Counted from the stretch's first letter, positions 52,066-60,807 are shown. The stretch: DNA of 64,000 nucleotides from Pedobacter punctiformis (GCF_027213715.1 NZ_JAPWGM010000007.1:1-64000), one strand, 5' to 3'. Numbers and translations: made by a program. Notes: generated by a model not told the origin, from the sequence alone.

Positions 52066-52186
52066 TGGATCAGCAGTATTCCATTGCTGCTGGAGTCCCG
52101 CTGTACATTATAGCCCCGATAAAAATCGGGGGCTGCCATTTCCATCAGGTTTAGCCTTAAAGGTACGGCGCAATAAGCTATGGTGC
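52066..52186. repeat. Possible dispersed intergenic repeat with G/C-rich hairpin
   Basis: An unusually GC-rich stretch between genes. AGCCCCGAT (52112-52120) and ATCGGGGGCT (52125-52134) form a 9-bp stem with a 4-nt loop and one extra G. The flanks (GGAGTCCCGCTG, TACGGCGCAATAAGC) are GC-richer than the rest of the window. I recall similar hairpins repeated between genes in Pedobacter-like genomes. A second copy is not present in this window. Confidence 0.4.
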
Positions 52187-52684
52187 TTATGGATGATCCC
52201 GTCCGATAAATCTTTCCTTACCCAAAAGAAATTGAATGGACTTAATTACATTCCGCTCTATCGATTCTTCTGTTTTTAAGTTTGCTATATATCTTACAAT
52301 TTCCTTTTGGAGATAGGGTGCAAGCTGTTCAAAAATTTCTTTAGCTCTTTTATTTTCTTCCAAAGCTTCCATTAACTTTGGATGTATTTCGATTTTACGT
52401 ACTTCAGAATCAAATTCCATTTCAAACGTTGCAGTATCCCCAACATCTTTTCCGGCCGCCTTTCGCATTGGCATGTTGAGGTATAAGCGCCAGTGACCGG
52501 CATATTTTATCAGTGTTTGTTGAAAAAGATGACCATCTATTTTCATGATGACCGGAATTTTTCCTTTTTCTTTTTTTGCCTGCTTAAAAAGATAATTTAA
52601 ATAGGCTTCTGGAATGAAAACATAAGGATTTATTCCAATAATATAAATTTCGGCACGAAATGGTTCTGGTTTGACAAGCTTCAT
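52187..52684 (-). CDS. DUF1905/YdeI (OmdA)-like protein
   Basis: 165 residues, soluble. An N-terminal beta-rich part fits DUF1905 (IIGINPYVFIPEAYLN, GHWRLYLNMPMRKAAG, GDTATFEMEFD). A C-terminal helical part (LEENKRAKEIFEQLAPYLQKE) fits the YdeI/OmpD-associated (OmdA) domain. Function unclear; a bacteriocin-protection role was proposed for YdeI-like proteins. It is single and unlinked to neighbours. Confidence 0.72.
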   Translation of the reverse strand: MKLVKPEPFRAEIYIIGINPYVFIPEAYLNYLFKQAKKEKGKIPVIMKIDGHLFQQTLIKYAGHWRLYLNMPMRKAAGKDVGDTATFEMEFDSEVRKIEIHPKLMEALEENKRAKEIFEQLAPYLQKEIVRYIANLKTEESIERNVIKSIQFLLGKERFIGRDHP

Positions 52685-52731
52685 AATAAATCGGTTGATT
52701 AAAGATAGCTTTGCTCATTTATAATTACACT

Positions 52732-53244
52732 TTATCCATTACTTTCTTCTAATAATTTTTGGGTTTTTTCTTCCCTTAAACTAATGATAAACCCCATAAG
52801 CATTAATAAACCAAATGCTCCCCAGCCAATAGCCCAGTACAAATTCTTATTTGAAGAATTTTCCTCTTTTTCAATTTCTAGATTTGCTTTAGGGTCATAG
52901 CAATTAAAATTTGGATCATCTTTTAAATAATAAACTTTTAATATGTTTGATTTAGGTAATTCGGCATTGAATGTATGACTTCCTTCGTATTTTTGATTGT
53001 TAATATCGAAATGATACCTGAATTCATAAGTTTTTATAGGCAGTTTCATAATTTTAACTGTAACCTCTTTATAATTTGGATATAACTCTGCCTCAATAAT
53101 AGAATTATCAAAAATCATTTTTTCGTAATTCGAAATTGCCTTATTATCCCCACCTTTTAAATGCATATCTGTACACATTTTACAAAATATAGCGCATCCT
53201 GCAATTAAAACCACACCAACAATTTTATCTGATAATTTTGACAT
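52732..53244 (-). CDS. Small membrane-anchored protein, DUF3592-like
   Basis: 170 residues from ATG 53244 (MSKLSDKIVGVV). The frame extends further upstream to 53406 but that part looks non-coding. An N-terminal membrane helix (IVGVVLIAGCAIFCKMC), a beta-rich extracytoplasmic middle and a C-terminal helix (LYWAIGWGAFGLLMLMGFI) resemble DUF3592-type proteins (residues FRYHFDINNQKYEGSH). Function unknown. The gene is AT-rich, codon use unremarkable. Confidence 0.6.
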   Translation of the reverse strand: MSKLSDKIVGVVLIAGCAIFCKMCTDMHLKGGDNKAISNYEKMIFDNSIIEAELYPNYKEVTVKIMKLPIKTYEFRYHFDINNQKYEGSHTFNAELPKSNILKVYYLKDDPNFNCYDPKANLEIEKEENSSNKNLYWAIGWGAFGLLMLMGFIISLREEKTQKLLEESNG

Positions 53245-53492
53245 TATTAATTTTTTTTCGTTAAAAAATGGGATGGTTTGTATTGCAAATACAGAGATGT
53301 GACCGTAATATACCAATTTTTTATTCAAAATAAAAAATACTACGAGGGTTATATTAAAGATAACTTTTTTGGTTTGAAGTAGAAAATTTGACCATATACA
53401 TTGCAAGAATAAAATAAATATTCCCTGCTCCTTTTTAAAATATTAAAACCAAATCTATTTTTTGAGTGTAGTGTATATAAAATCTTATACCT

Positions 53493-54044
53493 ATGAAAAC
53501 ATCACAAGAAGGAAGTACAAACAATACGCAAGAAGAAAATATTAAGGATTTAGGCGGAAAAGAAGCTATTGAAAAGTTAAAAAACCTGGCAGAAAAGGCT
53601 GAAAGTTGCTTTTTTTGTACCAATATTAAAACAGGTTTACCTTTATCAGTTAGGCCAATGGCTATACAACAGGTTGACGATGAAGGTAATATTTGGTTTA
53701 TGAGCATGAAAGATAGCCATAAGAATAATGAAATTACAACAGACCCGTTTACACATTTGTTATTTCAGGCTGGGGCACACTCAGGATTTGTAAATATATA
53801 TGGCATTGCTGAAGTGAGCAGAGACCAAGCGAAAATTGATGAATTGTGGAGCCCTTTTATCAAAACCTGGTTTCAGGGAGGGAAAGATGATCCGAATATT
53901 ACTTTGATTAAGGTAATCCCATCCGAAGGCTATTATTGGGATACCAAACATGGAACCGCTGTTGCATTTTTAAAAATAGCGGCATCAGTTATAACCGGTA
54001 AAACAATGGATGATTCTGTAGAAGGAAATCTGGATATTGATTAA
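53493..54044 (+). CDS. Pyridoxamine 5'-phosphate oxidase-like (general stress protein 26 type)
   Basis: 183 residues with the split-barrel FMN-binding fold: CFFCTNIKTGLPLSVRPM, NIWFMSMKDSHKN and TKTWFQGGKDDPN-like region. This is the general-stress-26/PPOX-like family, probably flavin-binding; the true substrate is unknown. It stands alone. Confidence 0.85.
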   Translation: MKTSQEGSTNNTQEENIKDLGGKEAIEKLKNLAEKAESCFFCTNIKTGLPLSVRPMAIQQVDDEGNIWFMSMKDSHKNNEITTDPFTHLLFQAGAHSGFVNIYGIAEVSRDQAKIDELWSPFIKTWFQGGKDDPNITLIKVIPSEGYYWDTKHGTAVAFLKIAASVITGKTMDDSVEGNLDID

Positions 54045-54106
54045 GAGATATTGTACTGAATTTATTTCAATAACCTATTTTAGAACAGATTATGAAATAA
54101 ATTTAG

Positions 54107-54147
54107 GAAGGTTTTGATTATTTATCGCCTAAATAATCAAAACCTTC
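54107..54147. repeat. Perfect 18-bp inverted repeat across the stop of the 54118 gene
   Basis: Arms 54107-54124 and 54130-54147 are perfect complements (gaaggttttgattattta / taaataatcaaaaccttc) with a 5-nt loop. One arm codes for the last residues and stop of the small protein, so the hairpin is partly coding and may end its transcript. Confidence 0.8.
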
Positions 54148-54324
54148 TAATTCTTCCCTTTGTGCTCTACGACTGATGATATCTTCTTCATCGTTAGCTT
54201 TTTTGAAGAAAAAGGCTTCGGCCTGTATTCTTTTAATTAACTGATGTACTAAGGAAAGATCAAAAGTATCTTTACTTAACTTAATGCAGTATTCGCTTTC
54301 CGTAATTTCTAAACTCGAGTTCAT
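54118..54324 (-). CDS. Small acidic protein of unknown function
   Basis: 68 residues, helical, with a basic/acidic pattern (HQLIKRIQAEAFFFKKANDEED, then SRRAQREELEGFDYLGDK). Size and charge fit an antitoxin, but no toxin gene is adjacent. The last codons and stop lie in the arm of a perfect hairpin. Codon use fits the neighbourhood, so it is probably a real gene. Nothing recognised. Confidence 0.55.
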   Translation of the reverse strand: MNSSLEITESEYCIKLSKDTFDLSLVHQLIKRIQAEAFFFKKANDEEDIISRRAQREELEGFDYLGDK

Positions 54325-54360
54325 AACAGATGATTTTATTGATGACTGCTGTAAATATAG

Positions 54361-54395
54361 AAAAGGCTTGCTAATTGTTTGTTAGCAAGCCTTTT
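54361..54395 (-). terminator. Terminator downstream of lysS
   Basis: AAAAGGCTTGCTAA (54361-54374) and TTAGCAAGCCTTTT (54382-54395) form a perfect 14-bp stem with a 7-nt loop, 67 bp past the lysS stop. Confidence 0.8.
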
Positions 54396-54461
54396 AAGTT
54401 TTTGTTATCTTTATGTTAAGATGATCCTCCTGTTTTTTAAAATTCAGGAGCAAAAACTTAA

Positions 54462-56171
54462 CTATTTATGCGATAAAAATAAGCCATCATCGGTTTTAGC
54501 AACTTTTAAAATCCCTTTAGAAGTTAAAGCTTTTAAGGTAGTATCCCATTTCTTATTGCTCCACTCGGTTAATTTTCCTTTTACATCAGATAAAAGTGCT
54601 TGCTCGCCTTCAGAAACCAATGAAAATAATTCTGTCTCTTCAGCGGTCAATTCTATTTTCTTTTTCTCAGGACGCATCTGGGGGAAAAATAAAACTTCCT
54701 GAATGGTACTTTGATTCGTCATTAACATAACTATACGATCAATACCGAAACCTAAACCTGAAGTTGGTGGCATGCCATATTCTAAAGCACGAACGAAATC
54801 ATCATCCATTGCCATAGCTTCAGCATCGCCACGATCAGCAAGTTTTAATTGATCTTCGAAGCGTTCTTTTTGGTCAATCGGATCGTTCAGTTCTGAATAG
54901 GCATTTCCGATTTCTTTACCATTAACAAAAATTTCAAAACGCTCTACCAACCCTGCTGCTGAACGGTGTTTTTTGGCAAGCGGTGTCATTTCTATCGGAT
55001 AATCAGTAATAAATGTAGGCTGGATTAAATTAGCTTCTACTTTAGCGCTGAAAATTTCATCAACTAATTTACCACGACCCATTGTAGAATCGGTTTCGAT
55101 ATTTAAATCTTTACAGGTTTGCGCTAATTCTTCTTCGGTCATTGCCGAAACATCAATTCCGGTATATTTTTGAATAGACTCATACATGGTTAGTTTTTCG
55201 TATGGCCCTTCAAAATTGATCTCGTTTTCGCCAACTTTAACTGTTGCAGAGCCATTAGTAGCAATAGCCACTTTTTCCAGGCATTCTTCAACCATAGCCA
55301 TCATCCAGATATAATCTTTATAGGCTACGTAGATTTCCATTGAGGTGTACTCTGGATTGTGCGTACGGTCCATCCCCTCATTACGGAACATTTTGCCGAA
55401 CTCATATACGCCATCAAAACCTGCAACAATTAATCTTTTTAAATACAGCTCATTCGCAATACGCAAATAAAGCGGCATATCCAAAGTATTGTGGTGTGTA
55501 GCAAAAGGTCTTGCAGCAGCACCGCCATGGATAGGTTGAAGGATAGGTGTTTCAACTTCCATCCAGCCTTGTTCATCAAAATAGTTGCGCATGCTATTGA
55601 TAACCTTGCTGCGTTTGATGAAAATTTGTTTATAATCAGGGTTTACCGTCAAATCTACGTAACGCATGCGGTAACGTAGTTCAGGATTTGTAAAACCATC
55701 ATATACGTTTCCTTCGTCATCGCGTTTTACAATAGGTAAAGGGCGTAATGATTTAGCCAGAACTTTAAATTCTGTAACGTGGATAGAAATTTCTCCGGTT
55801 TGAGTGGTAAAAACATAACCTTTAACACCGATGAAATCTCCAATATCTAAAAGCTTTTTAAATACCGTATTGTATAAAGTTTTATCATCTCCCGGACAAA
55901 GTTCATCTCTTTTTAAATAAACCTGAATACGACCGGTAGAATCCTGAATTTCAGCAAAAGAAGCGGCACCCATAATGTTGCGTCCCATGATACGGCCGGC
56001 TAAGCTAACCGTCTTGTAGGCCGTTTTATCCTTTTCGTAGTTTGCTAAAATATCTGCAGCGTTTACATTAATCTCATAAGATTCTGCAGGATAGGGTTCT
56101 ATACCCAGTTGGCGTAGTTGTTTTAGCGACTCGCGTCGTAATATTTCTTGTTCTGATAATCCTATACTCAT
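54462..56171 (-). CDS. lysS: Lysyl-tRNA synthetase (class II) with a C-terminal extension
   Basis: 569 residues from ATG 56171; the TTG at 56189 is inside a TACTTTTG promoter box. OB-fold anticodon-binding domain (about 50-160), then the class II catalytic core with motif 2 FRNEGMDRTHNPEYT and motif 3 GLGFGIDRIVM. About 70 residues follow the core (from PEKKKIELTAEE), with EKKKIELTAEETEL and LTEWSNKKWDTTLKALTSKG suggesting a winged-helix-like appendix. Canonical LysRS is about 490-510 residues. It charges tRNA-Lys; the extension may bind tRNA or another factor (inferred). Confidence 0.95.
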   Translation of the reverse strand: MSIGLSEQEILRRESLKQLRQLGIEPYPAESYEINVNAADILANYEKDKTAYKTVSLAGRIMGRNIMGAASFAEIQDSTGRIQVYLKRDELCPGDDKTLYNTVFKKLLDIGDFIGVKGYVFTTQTGEISIHVTEFKVLAKSLRPLPIVKRDDEGNVYDGFTNPELRYRMRYVDLTVNPDYKQIFIKRSKVINSMRNYFDEQGWMEVETPILQPIHGGAAARPFATHHNTLDMPLYLRIANELYLKRLIVAGFDGVYEFGKMFRNEGMDRTHNPEYTSMEIYVAYKDYIWMMAMVEECLEKVAIATNGSATVKVGENEINFEGPYEKLTMYESIQKYTGIDVSAMTEEELAQTCKDLNIETDSTMGRGKLVDEIFSAKVEANLIQPTFITDYPIEMTPLAKKHRSAAGLVERFEIFVNGKEIGNAYSELNDPIDQKERFEDQLKLADRGDAEAMAMDDDFVRALEYGMPPTSGLGFGIDRIVMLMTNQSTIQEVLFFPQMRPEKKKIELTAEETELFSLVSEGEQALLSDVKGKLTEWSNKKWDTTLKALTSKGILKVAKTDDGLFLSHK

Positions 56172-56186
56172 TTCGGGTATTTTTTG

Positions 56187-56194
56187 CAAAAGTA
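56187..56194 (-). promoter_or_regulatory. -7 box for lysS
   Basis: Minus strand TACTTTTG, matching TAnnTTTG. The TTG inside it mimics a start codon. Confidence 0.45.
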
Positions 56195-56430
56195 ATGATT
56201 TTGCAATTTGTTATGTAATTATAAATTAACAGCGATGATTAAAATGAAAACATTTTTAATTTTCCGAAAATTCAGGTACGAAATATAGTGCTTTGCACCT
56301 TTTATAATCTTTAAAAGCTGATGGTTGCAAAGATAAGAAAGGAAAAGAAATAACTAAATGCTTTGATGGATATAATGTTAATTATAAAAATTTAGCAAAT
56401 AGAAAACAGTGATTTAATTTTTTGCAGATG

Positions 56431-56438
56431 TTATATTT
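56431..56438 (+). promoter_or_regulatory. -7 box for the DUF2461 gene
   Basis: TATATTTG, perfect TAnnTTTG, 45 nt before the ATG. No TTTG box at the right distance. Confidence 0.4.
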
Positions 56439-56483
56439 GTTCATGGACAATTTTTATCGTTCTTTAATTAATTAGATTCCAAT

Positions 56484-57173
56484 ATGCCTGCTATCAAACA
56501 AATACAGCCTTCGGGTTTAGATTTTTTAAAATTATTAAAGAAAAATAATGACCGGGAGTGGTTCAATGCTCATAAAACGGAGTTTCAAAAGAAGCAGGTA
56601 CTTATAGAATCCTTTGCGCAAGCTTTACTGGACTTAATGAATACACATGATGTAATAGAAACGCCTTCAGGAAAGAAAAGTCTGTACCGGATTTATCGGG
56701 ATACACGGTTTTCTAATGATAAAACGCCCTATAAAACACATTGGAGCGGTAGTTTTAAACGAATGGGTAAGCAAAGGCGGGGAGGATATTATTTTCATAT
56801 CGAGCCGGGCAATAGTTTTGTTGCTGGCGGCTTTTTTGGGCCATCACCGCAAGATTTAAAACTAATAAGAGAAAACATTGCTTTTGATGATCAGCCTTTA
56901 AGAGAAATATTAAAAGATAAAACCTTTATTGCTTCGTTTGAAACTTTAAAAGGCGAACAGTTAAAAACCACCCCAAAGGGGTTTGAGGCAGATCATGAAG
57001 CGATTGATTTACTTCGTTACAAACAGTTTTTGCTGGTTCGTAAATTTTCAGATGAAGAGGTTTTGAGTACTGACTTTTTGAATAAATGTGATCAGGCATT
57101 TAAAAATATGCGCCCATTTTTTGATTATATGACAGAAATACTTACTACAGATGCTAATGGACTGGCTTTGTAA
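56484..57173 (+). CDS. DUF2461 family protein
   Basis: 229 residues matching DUF2461 (TIGR02453): LKKNNDREWFNAHKTEFQ near the N-terminus, YRIYRDTRFSNDKTPYKTH and GGYYFHIEPGNSFVAGGFFG. Soluble, function unknown. It stands alone and ends at a bidirectional terminator. Confidence 0.85.
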   Translation: MPAIKQIQPSGLDFLKLLKKNNDREWFNAHKTEFQKKQVLIESFAQALLDLMNTHDVIETPSGKKSLYRIYRDTRFSNDKTPYKTHWSGSFKRMGKQRRGGYYFHIEPGNSFVAGGFFGPSPQDLKLIRENIAFDDQPLREILKDKTFIASFETLKGEQLKTTPKGFEADHEAIDLLRYKQFLLVRKFSDEEVLSTDFLNKCDQAFKNMRPFFDYMTEILTTDANGLAL

Positions 57174-57199
57174 CTGGATTAAAATTCAATTTTAAAAAG

Positions 57200-57234
57200 A
57201 AAGGGTCATGATTATTGTGCAATCATGACCCTTT
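57200..57234. terminator. Bidirectional terminator between DUF2461 and acyl-CoA ligase genes
   Basis: Arms 57200-57213 and 57221-57234 (aaagggtcatgatt / aatcatgacccttt) are perfect 14-bp complements with a 7-nt loop and a T-run on either side. Confidence 0.88.
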
Positions 57235-57238
57235 TTAA

Positions 57239-59155
57239 TTATGATTCGGCTTCTATGCCTTCCTCATACATATCGTTAATGGCTTCAGCGTATTTCTTTT
57301 CAACAACCCTGCGCTTTACCTTCATTGTTGGTGTAATTTCACCTTCATCAATATTAAAAGGATTGCGTTTTATTTTGAAGTTTTTAATGCGTTCAAATTT
57401 AGCCAGTTCATTAGAAATCTTTTTAATGTCCAGCTCAATCCAGTCTATAATTTCCTTATTCTGGATAAACGGATCTGCTTCATCAAAGAAAGAAGGTTTT
57501 AACTTAAAAGTTTCTTCCAGTGTTTCCCGGTTTGGAATAATGATGGCGGTAATAAATTCACGTTTATCACCAATTAAAAATAGCTGATCTATTTTAGGGC
57601 TTTTCAGATAAATGTTTTCAACAGGGGTAGGGTAAACATTTTTACCGTAAGCGTTTACGATCATGTTTTTTAAACGATCAGTAATTTGCAGGTTGCCCTT
57701 GTAAAAACGACCAATATCTCCGGTATGGAACCACAGGTCTTTATCAATGGCCTCGGCAGTTTCTGCAGGTTTATTAAAGTAACCTTTCATTACACAATGC
57801 CCGCGAACAATTACTTCGCCTTCAGGGCATTCAAAGTCTTCATTAAAAGTTTCGTGTGTTTGTATGTTAATTATAGCCTTAGTTTCCACATCCTGAATGC
57901 CAACTTCTATTCCCGGAATCACACGGCCAACAGTTCCATAAACCTGTCTGTGGTATTCTGTTACCGACATTACCGGCGAAGTTTCGGTTAAACCAAATCC
58001 TTCTAATATTTTAATGCCTAAATCGCCAAAAAACTCTCCTACATTTTTAGGAAGGGCAGCACCACCTGAAATCATAAATTTTAAGCGACCGCCTGTTTTT
58101 TCCTTTATTTTACTGAAAACCAATTTTTCGGCAATTCCTTTTTTTGCTGATAAAATCAATCCTGGATTTTTACCGGCTTCTTTTAATACCCGGTAATTTT
58201 TACCCGTTTCTAACGCCCATGTAAATATTTTAGCTTTAGCGCCCCCTGCAGCTGTACCTGATTTTATGGCTTTATCATGAATGCGTTCCAATAAACGGGG
58301 TACACAGCTCATTACCGTAGGACGAACTTCGCCCATGTTTTTAGCCAATAACTCTAAGCTTTGAGCAAAGGCAATTTTACAACCCTGCGCACAACAAACA
58401 TGGTAAGTGGCAGTCCGCTCAAACACATGTGATAAGGGTAAAAAAGATAAAAAGGTTTCTGTCTGATCAATTACCGGAATTTGCTGCAGACAAACTTTTA
58501 CGTTTTCTACAAAATTGCTATGCGTAAGCATTACACCTTTTGGCGTGCCCGTAGTACCCGATGTATAAATTAGTGAAGAAACATCTGTTGGCAAAACGAG
58601 GTTTCTGGCTTCATCTATTGCTGCTTTTTCGGCGGCTGTAACCTGATGTTTTAAGGCTAAAATATCCGAAAAGCTAATTACTTCAACTTTTACATCTTCA
58701 GGAACAACTACTTTTTCGTAATCTTTAAATGCAGGAATAATATATTTTAATTCTTTACAGTTTGCCGCTACCTTTAATACCTTGCGGTACAGGAAATTAT
58801 TGCCAACTAAAATGGATTTAATTCCCGAGTCATTGATAATATAGGCAACTTCCTGTTCAGAAAGTGTGGGATAAATAGAAACATTAATGGCACCAATTTG
58901 CTGAATTCCCTGATCATAATAAACATATTCGGGAGAGTTTTCAATCATTAAGCCCAATCTATCGCCTTTACTGATTCCTTTTTCAAGAAAAAATGCAGAA
59001 ACTGCGTCTGCTCTTTTTAAAGTGTCTTCATAAGAAATTTCAGCCCATTCGGCACCTTGTTTATGTATTAAGAAGGTTTCCTCCGGTTTATGAATGTTTT
59101 TTACCACATTACGTAAAAGGGTAGGGACAGTTGAAAACTCATTTATTAATGGCAT
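57239..59155 (-). CDS. Long-chain acyl-CoA ligase (AMP-binding)
   Basis: 638 residues from ATG 59155 (MPLINEFSTVPTLLRNV). The TTG at 59188 is not used. ANL-superfamily signatures are SLIYTSGTTGTPKGVMLTHS (ATP/P-loop) and GFGLTETSPVMS, and KNMIVNAYGKNVYP near the C-terminal Lys domain. It activates long-chain fatty acids with ATP and CoA, for beta-oxidation or lipid synthesis; similar to FadD15-type. Cytoplasmic or membrane-associated. It stands alone between a terminator and an AT-rich spacer. Confidence 0.93.
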   Translation of the reverse strand: MPLINEFSTVPTLLRNVVKNIHKPEETFLIHKQGAEWAEISYEDTLKRADAVSAFFLEKGISKGDRLGLMIENSPEYVYYDQGIQQIGAINVSIYPTLSEQEVAYIINDSGIKSILVGNNFLYRKVLKVAANCKELKYIIPAFKDYEKVVVPEDVKVEVISFSDILALKHQVTAAEKAAIDEARNLVLPTDVSSLIYTSGTTGTPKGVMLTHSNFVENVKVCLQQIPVIDQTETFLSFLPLSHVFERTATYHVCCAQGCKIAFAQSLELLAKNMGEVRPTVMSCVPRLLERIHDKAIKSGTAAGGAKAKIFTWALETGKNYRVLKEAGKNPGLILSAKKGIAEKLVFSKIKEKTGGRLKFMISGGAALPKNVGEFFGDLGIKILEGFGLTETSPVMSVTEYHRQVYGTVGRVIPGIEVGIQDVETKAIINIQTHETFNEDFECPEGEVIVRGHCVMKGYFNKPAETAEAIDKDLWFHTGDIGRFYKGNLQITDRLKNMIVNAYGKNVYPTPVENIYLKSPKIDQLFLIGDKREFITAIIIPNRETLEETFKLKPSFFDEADPFIQNKEIIDWIELDIKKISNELAKFERIKNFKIKRNPFNIDEGEITPTMKVKRRVVEKKYAEAINDMYEEGIEAES

Positions 59156-59356
59156 GCTCGTATTTGGTGTATTCGTTATAATTAACAATTATAATGCTTT
59201 TTGGTTTAATAATGCAAAGGAGGGAGTATCATAAAATTAATTTATTTTTTACAATTTCTATCACACTGAGATTATAGAAATACTTTAAACGTATTTGAAT
59301 ATATCCTTTGATGAGCCAGGGGTGATAATCTGTTGTTTAGAACCTCTTTTAAACGC

Positions 59357-59384
59357 AAAAAGGCCCCATAAATGGAACCTTTTT
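59357..59384 (-). terminator. Terminator downstream of iscA
   Basis: AAAAAGG (59357-59363) pairs with CCTTTTT (59378-59384), with an inner CCAT/ATGG stem separated by a small internal loop. It lies 18 bp past the iscA stop. Confidence 0.6.
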
Positions 59385-59401
59385 GTATTTTGTAAAATAT
59401 T

Positions 59402-59728
59402 TTATACAGAGAAGCTTTCTCCACAACCACAACTGCGACTTGCATTAGGGTTGATGAAGTTAAATCCTTTTCCATTTAATCCATCAGAAAAATCTAATTC
59501 TGTTCCGGCTAAATAAAGAAAAGATTTCATGTCAAGCGCAATTTTAATGCCTCTGTCTTCAAAAAACTGATCTCCTGTTTTAGATTCATTATCGAAATCT
59601 AAATTGTACGATAAACCTGAACAGCCTCCTCCTTTTACAGAAACACGTAAGAAATAATCAGAACCCAATTCAGAATCCTGCATCAGGTGATCTATTTTAT
59701 CTTTTGCTTTATCGGTTATTGTTATCAT
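59402..59728 (-). CDS. Iron-sulfur carrier/scaffold IscA-type protein
   Basis: 108 residues. Three conserved Cys ligands: C36 (GGCSGLSYNLDF) and C100/C102 (SRSCGCGESF), the A-type carrier pattern. It probably receives Fe-S clusters from IscU and passes them on. It lies in the same orientation as iscS and iscU, after a cupin gene. IscA, SufA and ErpA cannot be told apart here. Confidence 0.92.
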   Translation of the reverse strand: MITITDKAKDKIDHLMQDSELGSDYFLRVSVKGGGCSGLSYNLDFDNESKTGDQFFEDRGIKIALDMKSFLYLAGTELDFSDGLNGKGFNFINPNASRSCGCGESFSV

Positions 59729-59784
59729 TTCTTTAATATATTATGTATTACGAATTGTGGCTGTAAACCTTCTCTGTTAATCTA

Positions 59785-60219
59785 TTATTTAGCAGGTAAC
59801 ATTTCTATTAATTCCTTTTCATCATTAATAAGATAATAAGGAATAAAAATTAAAGGCTTTGTTTTTGAAGCATTATCAAAATGTATTACCGGCTTACCTG
59901 CAGGTTCAAAAGCGACATCTCCGGCTTTTAATGTCTTAGATACACCACCTTCTATTTGAAAAAGAACAGTTCCAGACACAATATAACTTACAACCGGACA
60001 GGGATGTTTATGAAAACCTGATTGTTGTCCTGGTTTAAATTTTATCTCCTTAACGTCTACTTTTTTTATTACCCGGTTTCCAATGTCCGCAGTCAAAAGC
60101 GCTTTTCTTACTATTTTGTCTTGCGCAATAGAATTTATAGAAACCAGCAACAAACACACTATTCCAATTAACCTTAAACAAAGGTTGCCATCACTATTTT
60201 CTTTAATCTGCTTAGCCAT
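59785..60219 (-). CDS. Exported cupin protein
   Basis: 144 residues with a hydrophobic N-terminal signal (LRLIGIVCLLLVSINSIAQ). A cupin barrel follows: FKPGQQSGFHKHPCPVVSYI and SGTVLFQIEGG, with a His pair (HKH) as possible metal ligands and AGKPVIHFDN as the second motif. Function unknown; such small exported cupins are common in Bacteroidota. It sits between iscU and iscA (52-57 bp gaps), but nothing links it to Fe-S assembly. Confidence 0.78.
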   Translation of the reverse strand: MAKQIKENSDGNLCLRLIGIVCLLLVSINSIAQDKIVRKALLTADIGNRVIKKVDVKEIKFKPGQQSGFHKHPCPVVSYIVSGTVLFQIEGGVSKTLKAGDVAFEPAGKPVIHFDNASKTKPLIFIPYYLINDEKELIEMLPAK

Positions 60220-60270
60220 AATAAATTTATTTAAAAATGTCTAGCACTATTAATTCTTATTGTAAAATTT

Positions 60271-60684
60271 CTAGTGATGCGATTTTTCTAATACCAATGC
60301 ATCTAAACCATTTTTAACGCGGTAATCGTTAATAGCAGATTTAATTGCATCTTCAGCTAATACAGAACAGTGAATTTTAACAGGAGGTAAAGCCAGTTCT
60401 TCCACAATATCCATATTGTCAATTGCTAAAGCTTCATCAATGGTTTTTCCTTTTAACCATTCAGTAGCTAAAGATGATGATGCAATTGCAGAACCACAGC
60501 CAAATGTTTTAAATTTAGCATCGGTGATTACGTTATCTGCTCCAACTTCAATTTGTAAGCGCATTACGTCGCCGCACTCTGGTGCACCAACTAAGCCTGT
60601 ACCTACATTTTTCTCGTCTTTGTTTAATGTACCAACGTTACGAGGATTATTATAATGATCGATTACTTTTTCTGAGTATGCCAT
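60271..60684 (-). CDS. iscU: Fe-S cluster scaffold IscU
   Basis: 137 residues. C37 (APECGDVMRLQI), C63 (KTFGCGSAIASSS) and H105-C106 (VKIHCSVLAEDA) match the E. coli positions C37, C63, H105 and C106. It assembles [2Fe-2S] clusters with sulfur from IscS. It follows iscS by 123 bp, a gap that holds an inverted repeat; iscA follows downstream. hscA/hscB and ferredoxin genes are not nearby. Confidence 0.97.
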   Translation of the reverse strand: MAYSEKVIDHYNNPRNVGTLNKDEKNVGTGLVGAPECGDVMRLQIEVGADNVITDAKFKTFGCGSAIASSSLATEWLKGKTIDEALAIDNMDIVEELALPPVKIHCSVLAEDAIKSAINDYRVKNGLDALVLEKSHH

Positions 60685-60701
60685 AATATTTAAGATTTTT
60701 G

Positions 60702-60736
60702 ATTTGCGATTTTAGATTGAAACCCAAATCGCAAAT
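60702..60736. repeat. Inverted repeat between iscS and iscU
   Basis: ATTTGCGATTT (60702-60712) and AAATCGCAAAT (60726-60736) are perfect 11-bp complements around a 13-nt loop. A related half-site (GCAAATCG) recurs near 60769-60777. It could be an attenuator or repeat-family element. Confidence 0.45.
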
Positions 60737-60807
60737 TATTAATTTTTATACTTTATTTAATCGCAGACAGCAAATCGTAATTCGTTAATCTACAATTGTA
60801 ATTTAAT

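Larger units (their letters stand above)
56172..56483. other. Intergenic region between lysS and the DUF2461 gene
   Basis: About 310 bp, AT-rich, between divergent genes. It holds -7 boxes for each: minus-strand TACTTTTG (56187-56194) and plus-strand TATATTTG (56431-56438). I found no correctly spaced TTTG partner for either. No ORF of note. Confidence 0.5.

Noticed and set aside
54379-54702. 107-codon plus-strand ORF opposite the end of lysS
   Set aside because: Starts inside the lysS terminator and is antisense to its extension.
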